Below are positions 33,911 to 44,450 of a DNA stretch of 64,000 bases, one piece after another (position 1 is the first letter of the stretch; each line of letters starts with the position of its first letter). Made by a program: the position numbers and the translations under genes. This DNA comes from Myxococcota bacterium (GTDB lineage Bacteria; Myxococcota_A; Bradymonadia; UBA7976; UBA1532), in contig CAUJDF010000074.1 in the NCBI GenBank assembly GCA_963169045.1, forward strand, positions 1 to 64,000, given 5' to 3'. The notes beneath the pieces are model-generated. The model did no database searches. It worked only from the letters and a program-made list of their open reading frames with translations, and was not told the origin of the DNA.

Positions 33911-34969
33911 TCAGCGTGCGGCGGCGATACGCGTGACGATGGCACGCCCGCGGTCGTCGAGGGCGGCGGTGGTGAGCGCGTGCACGACGACGACGCGCGG
34001 ACCCGGGCCCGTGAAGGTCACGAGGCGCTGGCCGGGGCGCCGGTCCGGGCCCGGGCGGAAGGTCATTCGCTCGGCGCCCGGCGGCGGCGCCGGATCGTGG
34101 TCCGTGGGGGTGTCCGCGACGAAGCCGGCGTCGAGCGCGCGTGCGGCCACGCCCGCGCCGGCGCCGACGCACACGACGAGCAGGCCGTCGGTGTGGGCCG
34201 TGGCGCAGGTCTCCGGGTCGAACGACGGGGCGGGCACCCAGGACGCGGGCACCTCGTAGGCGACGCCGTCCGCGGCCACCGTCGTCCAGCGGGCCGGCGG
34301 CGAGGCGGCGGCGAAGCCGTGACGGACGGCCATGCCGAGCCCATAGGCGACGGTCAGCGTGGCGAGCGCGGCGCCTGCACGCACGGGGAGGCGAAGCGAG
34401 CCGAGGGCCAGCCCGACGACGAAGCCCGCGAGGTGCGCGGCGTGGTCGGGCACAAAAGTCGTGGCGATCCAAGGACTTGCAACGGCCAGGAGCACCCACG
34501 GCAGCACGGTGGCGCCGAAGCGGCGGCGGGCGGCGGCGTCCCAGGCCGGCCAGGCGCGCCAGCCGATCGCGGCGAGCGCGCCGAGGAGGCCGGCGACGCC
34601 ACCCGAGGCGCCCATGGACCAGGCGTCGCTCCTCAGGCCGCCGGCCGCGCTCCCGAGGACGGCCGCGACGACGAAGACCGTCCAGAACGTGACGGCCCCG
34701 CGCAGCGCGACCAGCAGACGCCCGAGCAGGACGACGGCAGCGACGTTCCCGGCGAGGTGACCGCCGCCGACGTGCAGGAAGGCGGCGCTCACGAGCCGCC
34801 AGGCCTCGCCACCGGCGACGAGGACCGGGATGCGCCCGCCTCCGAGCCAGGTGGCGTGCACCGGATCGGCGGCGAGGCCCCGCACGAGGCCGAAGTCGGC
34901 GACGAGCAGCGCCGCGACGAGGCCGGGGACGAGCCAGGACTGGATTGCGCGAGGCGAAGTTGCTACCAC
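33911..34969 (-). CDS. Rhomboid-family intramembrane serine protease
   Basis: 352 residues from GTG 34969. The rhomboid core shows HVGGGHLAGNVAAVVLLG (H and N of the oxyanion site), the G-A-S-G nucleophile motif with Ser near 122 (SMGASGGVAG), and the catalytic His near 179 in PDHAAHLAGF. Six or seven membrane helices precede a soluble C-terminal domain of about 130 residues (RWTTVAADGVAYEVPASW onwards) with a beta-rich look and no known match. The enzyme cleaves membrane proteins inside the bilayer. The next gene, on the other strand, starts 24 bases beyond this start. Confidence 0.88.
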   Translation of the reverse strand: MVATSPRAIQSWLVPGLVAALLVADFGLVRGLAADPVHATWLGGGRIPVLVAGGEAWRLVSAAFLHVGGGHLAGNVAAVVLLGRLLVALRGAVTFWTVFVVAAVLGSAAGGLRSDAWSMGASGGVAGLLGALAAIGWRAWPAWDAAARRRFGATVLPWVLLAVASPWIATTFVPDHAAHLAGFVVGLALGSLRLPVRAGAALATLTVAYGLGMAVRHGFAAASPPARWTTVAADGVAYEVPASWVPAPSFDPETCATAHTDGLLVVCVGAGAGVAARALDAGFVADTPTDHDPAPPPGAERMTFRPGPDRRPGQRLVTFTGPGPRVVVVHALTTAALDDRGRAIVTRIAAAR

Positions 34970-34993
34970 CGCTCGACGCTCGCGGGGTGACGC

Positions 34994-35566
34994 ATGACCG
35001 AGGGGAAGCGACGGCCGAAAATGCTCGGGCCGCGCGGCATCGAGGGCTTCTTCGGCTGGACGTTCTTCGATCCCGCCAACCTCGTCTGCGTCACGCTGCT
35101 GACGGTCGCGGCGGTGCTCGTCGTGCTCGCGATGCGCGCGCGCAGCGCGCCGGACGTCCCGATCGCCATCGCTCTGTACGTGTGCCTGGCGGCGTTCCTG
35201 CGTGGGTACTTCTTCAAGTACTACCACGGCGGCCCATTCGGCCGGGTCGTGGTGCTGCTCGTGCTGCTGCTCGGCGTGCTCGGCTCCGCCGCGCTCTGGT
35301 TCGACAGCGCCCGCGCCCATGTGGTCCTGCGCGCGAGCGGTCCGGTGACCTTGCGCGAGGCCCCGGGCTTCCGTACGGCGGCGGTCCTGCACCTCGCCGC
35401 CGCGCTCACGCTGCTGCTGCACTTCGTCGTGCCGAGACGCTGGATGTTGCGCGCGACGGACGAGCTGGCGGACCGAGCGGGCCGGGATGCGGCGCACGAC
35501 GCGCCCGCGGAGACGCGGAGCACGCCTCCGGTCGCCGAGGGCGACGCTACTGAGGACCGAGGCTGA
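34994..35566 (+). CDS. Four-helix membrane protein of unknown function
   Basis: 190 residues. Hydrophobic segments lie about at 30-48, 56-72, 83-103 and 121-140 (for example VTLLTVAAVLVVLAM and VVLLVLLLGVLGSAALW), with a charged N-terminus and a hydrophilic C-terminal tail of 50 residues. No domain is recognised. Its start is 25 bases from the divergent rhomboid start, so the two share a regulatory region. The end overlaps nuoN, convergent, by 20 bases. Confidence 0.6.
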   Translation: MTEGKRRPKMLGPRGIEGFFGWTFFDPANLVCVTLLTVAAVLVVLAMRARSAPDVPIAIALYVCLAAFLRGYFFKYYHGGPFGRVVVLLVLLLGVLGSAALWFDSARAHVVLRASGPVTLREAPGFRTAAVLHLAAALTLLLHFVVPRRWMLRATDELADRAGRDAAHDAPAETRSTPPVAEGDATEDRG

Positions 35567-37072
35567 GGAGCGATCGGCGGGCGATCTCGAGGTAGTCGTC
35601 GGGGAAGATGCCGAGGACGAGCACGAGTGCGAGGCTGACGACGAGGACGGCCGTGGCGCCCGCGCTCCCGATGATCGGCACCTCGCGGGTCGCGTCCTTC
35701 ATGTAGAGGAACACGACGAGCCGCAGGTAGTAGTAGAGCGCGATCATGCTGTTGACGAGCGCGATGACCACGAGCCAGGTCATCTCGGGACGCCCCACCT
35801 CCATCGCCTCCTTCAGCAGATAGAACTTGCCGAAGAAGCCGGCCAGCGGCGGGATGCCGGCGAGGCTCAGCACGCCGAGCGTCAGCGCCAGGCCCAGGAA
35901 CGGCTTCTTGAAGCCGACGCCGGCGAAGTCGCTGAGGTGGACGTACTCCTCGCCCTCCTTGCCGAACAGCGCGATGACGCCGAACGCGAGGAACGTCGAG
36001 AAGGCGTAACCGAGCAGGTAGTACAGGACGGCGCTGTTGGCCTCGCCCGTCAGGCCGCCGAACGCGCCGGCGACGACGCCGACGAGCAGGTAACCGGCGT
36101 GCGAGATGCTCGAGTAGGCGAGCATGCGCTTCACGTTGGTCTGGTGGAGCGCGCCGAGGTTGCCGGCGAACATCGTGAGGATGGCGATCAGGTAGAGCAC
36201 GCCGACCCAGCCCTTGCCGTCGGCGCCGAACTGCAGGCTGTCGATGCCGAAGGTCAGCGTGAACATGCGCACGATGGCGGCGAAGCCCGCCGCCTTGACG
36301 CCCACCGCCATGAAGGCGGTCACCGGCGCCGGCGCGCCCTCGTAGACGTCCGGCGCCCACAGGTGGAACGGCGCGATCGCGATCTTGAAGCCGAGGCCGA
36401 CGAGGACGAAGACGAGGCCCATCTTCGCCATCAGCGAGCCGGCCAGCTCGGGGTCGCCGTCGAACGCCCGGCGGATGACCGCGAGGTCGGTGCTCCCGCA
36501 CGTGCCGTAGAGCAGCGCCATGCCGTACAGCAGGATGGCCGAGGCGAACGCGCCCATGAGGAAGTACTTGAGCGCGCCCTCGGCCGACCGCCGCGACTTG
36601 CGGACGAAGCCCGTCAGCACGTAGACGGCGACCGACATCACCTCGAGGGCGATGAACAGCACGATGAGGTCGCGGGCGCCGGCCATGAACGCCATGCCGA
36701 CGGCGCCGAACAGCACGAGCGAGTAGTACTCGCCGAAGTCCAGCTTGTGGGCGACGAGGTAGCGCTGGCTGAGCAGGCAGGTGAGCGCCGCGCCCGAGAA
36801 GAAGATCACGTTGAAGAACGCGCTGTAGGCGTCGGCGACCATCATGCCGCCGAAGATCGGCGTGCTGAACGGCCCCTCGGTGCCCGTCCACTGCCGGTAG
36901 GTGAAGTAAAGCGCGACCAGCAGCCCGAACACCGACACGTTGGCGATGAAGCCACGCGACGCATCGGGCTTCGCGAACACCTCGAACAGCATCGCCGCGC
37001 AGGCGAAGCCGAAGACGATCAGGACCGGGAGCAGCCCGAAGAGATCGGCCGGGTTGAAGGCGAGCTCAGTGT

Positions 37073-37076
<4 letters not shown>
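35547..37076 (-). CDS. nuoN: NADH-quinone oxidoreductase subunit N
   Basis: 509 residues, with about fourteen membrane helices. Conserved Proton_antipo_M features include KYFLMGAFASAILLYGMALLYGTCG, APFHLWAPDVYEGAP and LAYSSISHAGYLLVG, with Lys residues in the proton path. It is an antiporter-like proton-pumping subunit of complex I. Its start codon overlaps the stop of nuoM, fixing the order nuoM-nuoN. It is the last gene of the cluster; the plus-strand neighbour converges on its end. Confidence 0.96.
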
Positions 37077-38719
<1,643 letters not shown>

Positions 38720-38721
38720 GC

Positions 38722-40746
38722 TCAACCCGCCAGCCAGTACACGACGAGGATGAAGAGGCCCACGAACATCGCGGCGGCGTACCGCTGCACGTCGCCGGTG
38801 GTGAACGCGCGCGTCAGGCGGCCCGCGATGCCGACCACGGCGGCCGTGCCGTTGACGAGCAGGCCGTCGATCAGGCCGTCGTCGATCACGCGCCAGCAGA
38901 AGCGCGCCACGCTCTTGGTGGGCTCGACGATGACCTTCTTGTAGAGCTCGTCGACGTAGTACTTGTTCAGCAGCACCCGGTGCACGCCGGCGAACTGCGC
39001 CGCCAGCTTGCCGGGCACGTTCTGCGACGCGCCTGCGTAGAAGCGATAGGCGAGGAAGCCGGAGAGCGCGGCGAGGCCCACCGCGACCGCCATCAGGCCA
39101 AGCTCGAGGGCGGTGTTGTCGGTGAACTTCAGGCCGCCGACGCCCGCAAAGACCGGCTCGAGCCAGTGGTGGAACAGGTTCGGCGCGTGGAACAGCCAGT
39201 GCGGCAGGCCGAGGAGGCCGCCCACCGCGGCGAGCGCGGCGAGCACGACGAGCGGCAGCGTCATCACCCAGGGCGACTCGTGGATGCCGTGGTGGCCGTG
39301 CCCGTGGTCGTCGTGGCCGTGCCCGTGGTCGTCGTGGCCGTGTCCGTGGTCGTCGTGGCCGTGTCCGTGCGCGGCGCCGCCGCGGTACTCGCCGAGGAAC
39401 GTCAGGCAGAACAGGCGCACCATGTAGAACGCGGTGCACATCGCCGCGACCACGCCGACGAGCCAGAAGACCCAGCCGGGGATGAGCGTCTGCTGGTTCG
39501 AGAACGCCTTCCAGAGGATCTCGTCCTTCGAGAAGAAGCCCGACAGGAACGGGAAGCCGGCGATCGCCAACGTCGAGATGAGGAACGTCCACGCGGTGAT
39601 CGGCAGCTTCTTGAACAGACCGCCCATGCGGCGGATGTCCTGCTCGTGGTGGAGCGCGTGGATGACCGAGCCGGCCCCGAGGAAGAGGCAGGCCTTGAAG
39701 AAGGCGTGCGTCACGACGTGGAAGAGGCCGGCCGAGAAGGCGCCGACGCCCACGCCCATGAACATGAAGCCGAGCTGGCTCACCGTCGAGTAGGCGAGCA
39801 CCTTCTTGATGTCGTTCTGGACGAGGCCGATCGTCGCCGCGAACAGCGCCGTCAGCGCGCCCACGCTGGCCACCACCGTCATCGCCACCGGCGACTGGGC
39901 GTAGATGAAGCCCATGCGGGCGACCATGTAGATGCCGGCGGTGACCATCGTCGCGGCGTGGATGAGCGCCGAGACGGGCGTCGGGCCGGCCATGGCGTCG
40001 GGCAGCCAGACGTACAGCGGGATCTGCGCCGACTTGCCCGCCGCGCCGACGAAGAGCAACAGGCCGATGATCGTCGCGTAGCCGCCGAGGTGCGGCGCGA
40101 GCTCCTTGAGCTCCGCGAAGTTCAACGTCAGGCCGACGCCCTGCGTCGACAGCGCGTACAGGATGAAGAAGATCCCGAGCAGGAAGCCGAAGTCACCGAC
40201 GCGGTTGGTGATGAAGGCCTTCTTGCCGGCATCGGCGTTGGCGTGGTCGTCGTAGTAGTAGCCGATGAGCAGGTACGAGCAGAGGCCGACGCCCTCCCAG
40301 CCCACGAACATCAGCAACAGGTTCTCGCCCATGACCAGCATGAGCATCGAGAACATGAACAGGTTCAGGTACGAGTAGAACTTGAAGAAGCCCGAATCCC
40401 CGTGCATGTACCCCGAGGAGTACACGTGGATGAGGAAACCGACGCCGGTGATCACGAGCAGGAAGACGCTGGTCAGCGGGTCGATGGCGAAGCCGAGCGG
40501 GATGCTGAGGCCGCCGCTCGCGAACCACTCGAAGAGCGGCGCGGGGTGGATCACGCGCTCGACGCCCTCGGGCAGGGTCATCAGCGTGTAGAACACCTCG
40601 ACCGACAGCAGGAACGGGATGAAGACCGCCGCGCAGGCGATGCCGGCGATGGTGCTCTCCGACCAGCGGCGACCGAACAGGCCGTTGATGGCGCTGCCCA
40701 GCAGCGGCAGCAGGACGATCCAGTGGATGGGGATGTCGTGTTGCAT
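38722..40746 (-). CDS. nuoL: NADH-quinone oxidoreductase subunit L with His-rich insert
   Basis: 674 residues, the normal NuoL size. It has antiporter-type helices including AGKSAQIPLYVWLPDAMAGPTPVSALIHAATMVTAG and LAYSTVSQLGFMFMG, plus the long C-terminal lateral-helix region. Between residues about 459 and 490 sits an insert of repeated HGHDDHG, encoded by 21-base tandem repeats, in a loop between membrane segments. Such a His/Asp-rich loop could bind metals. The rest of the sequence is intact. Confidence 0.96.
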   Translation of the reverse strand: MQHDIPIHWIVLLPLLGSAINGLFGRRWSESTIAGIACAAVFIPFLLSVEVFYTLMTLPEGVERVIHPAPLFEWFASGGLSIPLGFAIDPLTSVFLLVITGVGFLIHVYSSGYMHGDSGFFKFYSYLNLFMFSMLMLVMGENLLLMFVGWEGVGLCSYLLIGYYYDDHANADAGKKAFITNRVGDFGFLLGIFFILYALSTQGVGLTLNFAELKELAPHLGGYATIIGLLLFVGAAGKSAQIPLYVWLPDAMAGPTPVSALIHAATMVTAGIYMVARMGFIYAQSPVAMTVVASVGALTALFAATIGLVQNDIKKVLAYSTVSQLGFMFMGVGVGAFSAGLFHVVTHAFFKACLFLGAGSVIHALHHEQDIRRMGGLFKKLPITAWTFLISTLAIAGFPFLSGFFSKDEILWKAFSNQQTLIPGWVFWLVGVVAAMCTAFYMVRLFCLTFLGEYRGGAAHGHGHDDHGHGHDDHGHGHDDHGHGHHGIHESPWVMTLPLVVLAALAAVGGLLGLPHWLFHAPNLFHHWLEPVFAGVGGLKFTDNTALELGLMAVAVGLAALSGFLAYRFYAGASQNVPGKLAAQFAGVHRVLLNKYYVDELYKKVIVEPTKSVARFCWRVIDDGLIDGLLVNGTAAVVGIAGRLTRAFTTGDVQRYAAAMFVGLFILVVYWLAG
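39292..39369 (+). repeat. 21-bp tandem repeat in nuoL (HGHDDHG units)
   Basis: Nearly identical 21-base units of the form gtggccgtgyccgtggtcgtc occur 3.7 times with one base varying (c or t). On the minus strand they encode D-D-H-G-H-G-H. The 21-base period keeps frame, so copy number can change without loss of nuoL. Confidence 0.95.
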
Positions 40747-40759
40747 CGGCGGGGCGTCC

Positions 40760-41065
40760 TCAGTGCCGCATCAGGTCGGCTTCGTCGACGTTCAGCGTCT
40801 TCCGGCTGCGGAACAGGGCGAGGATGATCGCCAGACCGACGGCGGCCTCGGCGGCGGCGACGGCCATGACGAAGAAGGCCATCACGTGGCCGTCGAGGTC
40901 GCCGCGGAAGCGGCTGAACGCGACGAACGTCAGGTTGACGGCGTTGAGCATCAGCTCGACGCACATGAAGACGACCAGGGCGTTGCGACGCACCAGGACG
41001 CCGAGCGCGCCGATGCTGAAGAGCACGGCGGAGAGGATCAGGTAGTGCTCGAGCCCGATGGTCAT
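40760..41065 (-). CDS. nuoK: NADH-quinone oxidoreductase subunit K
   Basis: 101 residues. The sequence [21 protein letters not shown], then [23 protein letters not shown], is the conserved NuoK pattern with the essential Glu in helix 2 and a second Glu in the third region. Three membrane helices form part of the proton channel of complex I. The start overlaps the stop of nuoJ and nuoL follows 13 bases later. Confidence 0.96.
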   Translation of the reverse strand: MTIGLEHYLILSAVLFSIGALGVLVRRNALVVFMCVELMLNAVNLTFVAFSRFRGDLDGHVMAFFVMAVAAAEAAVGLAIILALFRSRKTLNVDEADLMRH

Positions 41066-41736
41066 GCCCCCTCCTCGTGTCCGTGACCGTGGCCGCCGTC
41101 GTTGGCCGTCGCCGGGGTGCGGCGCCGGCTGCCCGGCATCGGCTTCTTGCCGTGGCGCTCGCGGTACAGGCGCTGGCGCTCCTCCTCGGTGGCGAACGTC
41201 GTGCGTGGGTCGCGCTTGGCGATGATCACCGCGCCGACGATGGCGACGAGCAGGAGCACCGAGGCGAGCTCGAAGGGCAGCAGGTACTTCTCGAACAGCA
41301 TCCGGCCGATGGGCTTCAGCGTGCCGTAGGTCTCGTCCACCTGGGCCGCCGTCGCCGCGGCGCCGATGGGCTTCGTGAACTCCGGCTTGGCGATGTAGGC
41401 GACGAGCGCGATGCCCATGCCCGCGGCGAGCACGCCGCCGATCACCTTCGCCACGCTCACCCGGGCCCGCGTCTCGGCGTCGGCCTGCAGGTTGAGGAGC
41501 ATGATCACGAAGATGAACAGCACCATGATCGCGCCGGCGTAGACGAGCACCTGCAGCACCGCGACGAGGTGCGCGGCCAGCATCGCGTACAGGGCGGCGA
41601 TGCAGAACATGCAGGCGACCAGCGAGATCGCGCTGTGGATCGGCGCCCGCGCCTTCGGGATGGGCGGGAAGACCACGGCCAGCGCGGTCAGCACCGAGCC
41701 GACGGCGAAGATCCAGAACAGGATGGTTTCGGCCAT
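41062..41736 (-). CDS. nuoJ: NADH-quinone oxidoreductase subunit J
   Basis: 224 residues from ATG 41736. Five membrane helices include the conserved [30 protein letters not shown] block. The C-terminus is extended by about 45 hydrophilic residues ending [11 protein letters not shown], a second His-rich stretch in this operon. It belongs to the membrane arm of complex I. In the classical order nuoG, H and I would lie between nuoF and nuoJ; here nuoF is the direct upstream gene. Confidence 0.94.
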   Translation of the reverse strand: MAETILFWIFAVGSVLTALAVVFPPIPKARAPIHSAISLVACMFCIAALYAMLAAHLVAVLQVLVYAGAIMVLFIFVIMLLNLQADAETRARVSVAKVIGGVLAAGMGIALVAYIAKPEFTKPIGAAATAAQVDETYGTLKPIGRMLFEKYLLPFELASVLLLVAIVGAVIIAKRDPRTTFATEEERQRLYRERHGKKPMPGSRRRTPATANDGGHGHGHEEGA

Positions 41737-41746
41737 CAGTGCGCCT

Positions 41747-43012
41747 CTAGAGCGGGCAACGGCCGAGGTCGATGTGCCGCTGCCACTCGTCGCCGAACTT
41801 CTTGAGGAATCCCTGGATGGGCATCGCCGCCGCGTCACCCAGGGCGCAGATCGTGTTGCCGAGGATGCGGCCGCAGATGCTGTCGAGGAGCTGAATGCCG
41901 CCCTCGAGACGCTCGCCGCGCTCGAGCTTCTCGATGTTGCGGTGGAGCCAGCCGGTCCCCTCGCGGCACGGCGTGCACTGCCCGCAGCTCTCGTGCTCGT
42001 AGAACTTCGCGATGCGGGCGCCGAGCCTCACCGTGCACACGCCTTCTTCGAAGACGGTGGCGCAGCCGGTGCCGAGCATCGTGCCGACCTTCTTGACGGC
42101 GTCGAAGTCCATCGGGGTGTCGAGCTCGTTCGGCAGGAGCGGCGGGCAGCTGGATCCGCCGGGGATCAGGCCCTTCATCGGCTTCGCGCCGCGCATGCCG
42201 CCCCCGAGCTCGTTCACGAGGTAGCTGAACGTCGTGCCCATGGGGAGCTCCCACAGGCCGGGCCGCTTCACGTGGCCGGAGAGGCCGTAGATCTTGAGGC
42301 CGCCGTTGCGCTCGGTACCGAAGCTGGCGAACGTCTGGCCGCCGTTCTCGATGATCCAGGGGACGTACGCGATCGTCTCGACGTTGTTGACGATCGTCGG
42401 GCAGTCGAACAGGCCCTGGATGGCGGGGAACGGGGGCTTGTTGCGCGGCTGGCCGGCCTTGCCCTCGAGCGACTCGATGAGCGCGGTCTCTTCGCCGCAG
42501 ATGTACGCGCCGGCGCCGGGGTGAGCGTGGATCTCGCACGTCCAGCCCGTGCCGAGCACGTTCTTGCCGATGTAGCCCTTGGCGCGGGCCTCGGCGATCG
42601 CCCGCTCGATGCGCTGGATCGACGAGAAGAGCTCGCCGCGGATGTAGATGTAGGTGGTGTTCGCGCGCAGCGCCCAGCAGGCGATGAGGCAGCCCTCGAT
42701 CAGGGAGTGCGGGTTGCGCTCCATGATGAGGCGGTCCTTGAACGTGCCGGGCTCGCCCTCGTCGGCGTTGATGACGAGGTAGATGGGCTTCGTCGTCTCC
42801 TTGGGGAGGAAGCCCCACTTGATGCCGGCAGGGAAGCCGGCGCCGCCGCGACCGCGCAGGTTCGCCGCCTTCACCTCGGCCTTGATCTCGTCGGGCGTCA
42901 TCTTCAGCGCCTTGCGCAGGGCGTTGTAGCCCCCGTGGCGCTCGTAGCCCGCCAGCGTGTGCCACGCCGGGTCGTCGAGGTGGGCGGTGAGGATCTTGAC
43001 GTCGGTCTTCAT
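41747..43012 (-). CDS. nuoF: NADH-quinone oxidoreductase subunit F
   Basis: 421 residues. The NADH and FMN sites are seen as LRGRGGAGFPAGIKWGF and YLVINADEGEPGTFKDR. The 4Fe-4S ligands are SCGQCTPCREGTGW and ICALGD. It is the peripheral-arm subunit that oxidises NADH and reduces FMN. nuoE lies directly upstream, 3 bases away. The C-terminus HIDLGRCPL is normal, so the gene is intact. Confidence 0.97.
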   Translation of the reverse strand: MKTDVKILTAHLDDPAWHTLAGYERHGGYNALRKALKMTPDEIKAEVKAANLRGRGGAGFPAGIKWGFLPKETTKPIYLVINADEGEPGTFKDRLIMERNPHSLIEGCLIACWALRANTTYIYIRGELFSSIQRIERAIAEARAKGYIGKNVLGTGWTCEIHAHPGAGAYICGEETALIESLEGKAGQPRNKPPFPAIQGLFDCPTIVNNVETIAYVPWIIENGGQTFASFGTERNGGLKIYGLSGHVKRPGLWELPMGTTFSYLVNELGGGMRGAKPMKGLIPGGSSCPPLLPNELDTPMDFDAVKKVGTMLGTGCATVFEEGVCTVRLGARIAKFYEHESCGQCTPCREGTGWLHRNIEKLERGERLEGGIQLLDSICGRILGNTICALGDAAAMPIQGFLKKFGDEWQRHIDLGRCPL

Positions 43013-43015
43013 CGC

Positions 43016-43537
43016 TCAGGCTCCGCCCTTGGCCTTGGCGCGCAGCTCGTCGATGAGCGCGTCGACCTTCGGGAGCGAGTCGAGGTTCTCGCGGAAGAAG
43101 ATGGGCGTCTCGCGGTCCTTCTTGTCGGTGATCTGGATCGCCGGCGAGTAGCCGCAGGCGGCGAGGCACTCGACCTCTTCGAGCGTGAAGAGGTCGTCGG
43201 CGGTGGTGCCCTTGTTCGCTACCCCGAGCTTCTTCTTCAGGTGCGCGAAAATCTCGGGACCGCCGGTGAGATGGCAGGCGATGTTCGTGCACACCTGCAC
43301 GTGGAACCGGCCCACCGGCTTCTTGTTGTACATCGTGTAGAAGGTCGCGACGTGCTGGACCTTCACCGGCGGCACGCCCAGCTGCTCGGCGACGAACTGC
43401 ATCACCTCGGGGGAGATGTGATCGAACTCCTGCTGGGCGAGGTGCAGCACCGGAAGCAAAGCCGCCTGCCGGTTGGGGTAGCGCGCGACGATTTCATCGA
43501 AGCGCTGCCGTGCGGACTGGGAGAACGCGAGGGTCAT
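43016..43537 (-). CDS. nuoE: NADH-quinone oxidoreductase subunit E
   Basis: 173 residues. The four [2Fe-2S] cysteines are in VCTNIACHLTGG and EVECLAACGYSP, the thioredoxin-like fold of NuoE. It carries electrons near NuoF. Start ATG 43537 is preceded by AAGGGA at a good distance. It is the first gene of the nuoE-F-J-K-L-M-N run and has a promoter candidate upstream. Confidence 0.96.
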   Translation of the reverse strand: MTLAFSQSARQRFDEIVARYPNRQAALLPVLHLAQQEFDHISPEVMQFVAEQLGVPPVKVQHVATFYTMYNKKPVGRFHVQVCTNIACHLTGGPEIFAHLKKKLGVANKGTTADDLFTLEEVECLAACGYSPAIQITDKKDRETPIFFRENLDSLPKVDALIDELRAKAKGGA

Positions 43538-43581
43538 GGATGATCCCTTCAGGGAAACACGGCGGGGCGATTGGCGCGCAT

Positions 43582-43610
43582 TTCGTAGTGAATTCGGCCC
43601 CCGAGGTCAA
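43582..43610 (-). promoter_or_regulatory. Candidate promoter for the nuo cluster
   Basis: On the minus strand TTGACC (complement of 43605-43610) and TACGAA (complement of 43582-43587) are 17 bases apart, 45 bases before nuoE. The -35 box is close to consensus and the -10 box is weak. Confidence 0.4.
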
Positions 43611-43667
43611 GGAAATGTTCGGCCCGGCCGTACCCGGGAGTGACCCCCCGACCGGAGGCACCTCGCC

Positions 43668-44450
43668 GTGACCGAGCCAGCCATTCCGTTGCCCGACAAC
43701 CGGCGCCGTCATGAGCGCGCGCCGGCCATCGTCAAGGTCCTGTATCCGTCGGCCGGTGTGCTGCGGACCGACTACACCGAGAACATCTCGCGCGGCGGCC
43801 TGTTCATCGCGACGGACGAGCCGCTCGGCGTCGGCGAGCTGGTGCAGATCCATCTCGTGTGCGCGGGGGCGCCCCCGATCCCCGCTCGGGGCGTCGTGCG
43901 GTGGGCGGGCGACCACCGCGAGCCGGGCGAGGCGCCGGTGCGCGGCGTGGGCGTCCAGTTCGCGCTCGACGATCCGCTCGAGCGGGAGCGGCTCGAGCGC
44001 GCGATCGACGGGCTGCTGGCGCCGCTCTCGGCGCCGCGGCTGAGCCCCGACGAGGGGCCGTCGCTGCTGATCGTCGACCCCAACCGGCACGCGCGAGCGC
44101 TCTTCCGCGAGGGCCTCGAAGTCCTCGCGCGCGAGACCTGGGAGGTCGAGGACTACCTGCGCGTCTCGGAGGCCGAGGACGGCGAGGCGGCGATCGAGGC
44201 GCTCGATCGACAGCTCTTCTCGCTCGTCATGGTGGAGCTGCGCACGCCCGGCATCGACGGCGTCGACCTGATCCGGCGCATCCGCACGCAGGATCCGGAG
44301 ATGCCGATCTTCGCGACTTCACGACCGTTTCCGGGCGCGCGTCAGGAGGCGATCGCGGCGGGGGCGGACGTGTTCCTGCCCAAGCCGCTCAAGCTGAAGC
44401 CGCTGTTCAACACGCTGCGGATGCTGCTGCGCGGCGCCGAGCGTCAGTAA
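43668..44450 (+). CDS. PilZ domain fused to degenerate receiver domain
   Basis: 260 residues from GTG 43668 with an upstream GGAGG. Residues 10-120 are a PilZ domain: the c-di-GMP motif RxxxR (R13 to R17) and the second motif NISRGG (39-44) are intact. Residues 130-258 are a CheY-like receiver with D137, K239 (LPKPL) and the P-G-I-D-G turn, but the phosphoacceptor position is Glu190 (VMVELRTPG). The acidic D-D pair is also D-P here. The receiver is therefore likely not phosphorylated and may mimic the active form. It could couple c-di-GMP to motility or polysaccharide output. Confidence 0.9.
   Translation: MTEPAIPLPDNRRRHERAPAIVKVLYPSAGVLRTDYTENISRGGLFIATDEPLGVGELVQIHLVCAGAPPIPARGVVRWAGDHREPGEAPVRGVGVQFALDDPLERERLERAIDGLLAPLSAPRLSPDEGPSLLIVDPNRHARALFREGLEVLARETWEVEDYLRVSEAEDGEAAIEALDRQLFSLVMVELRTPGIDGVDLIRRIRTQDPEMPIFATSRPFPGARQEAIAAGADVFLPKPLKLKPLFNTLRMLLRGAERQ

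Noticed and set aside
39292-39369. Possible CRISPR-like array
   Set aside because: Units are contiguous with no spacers and are in frame in nuoL.
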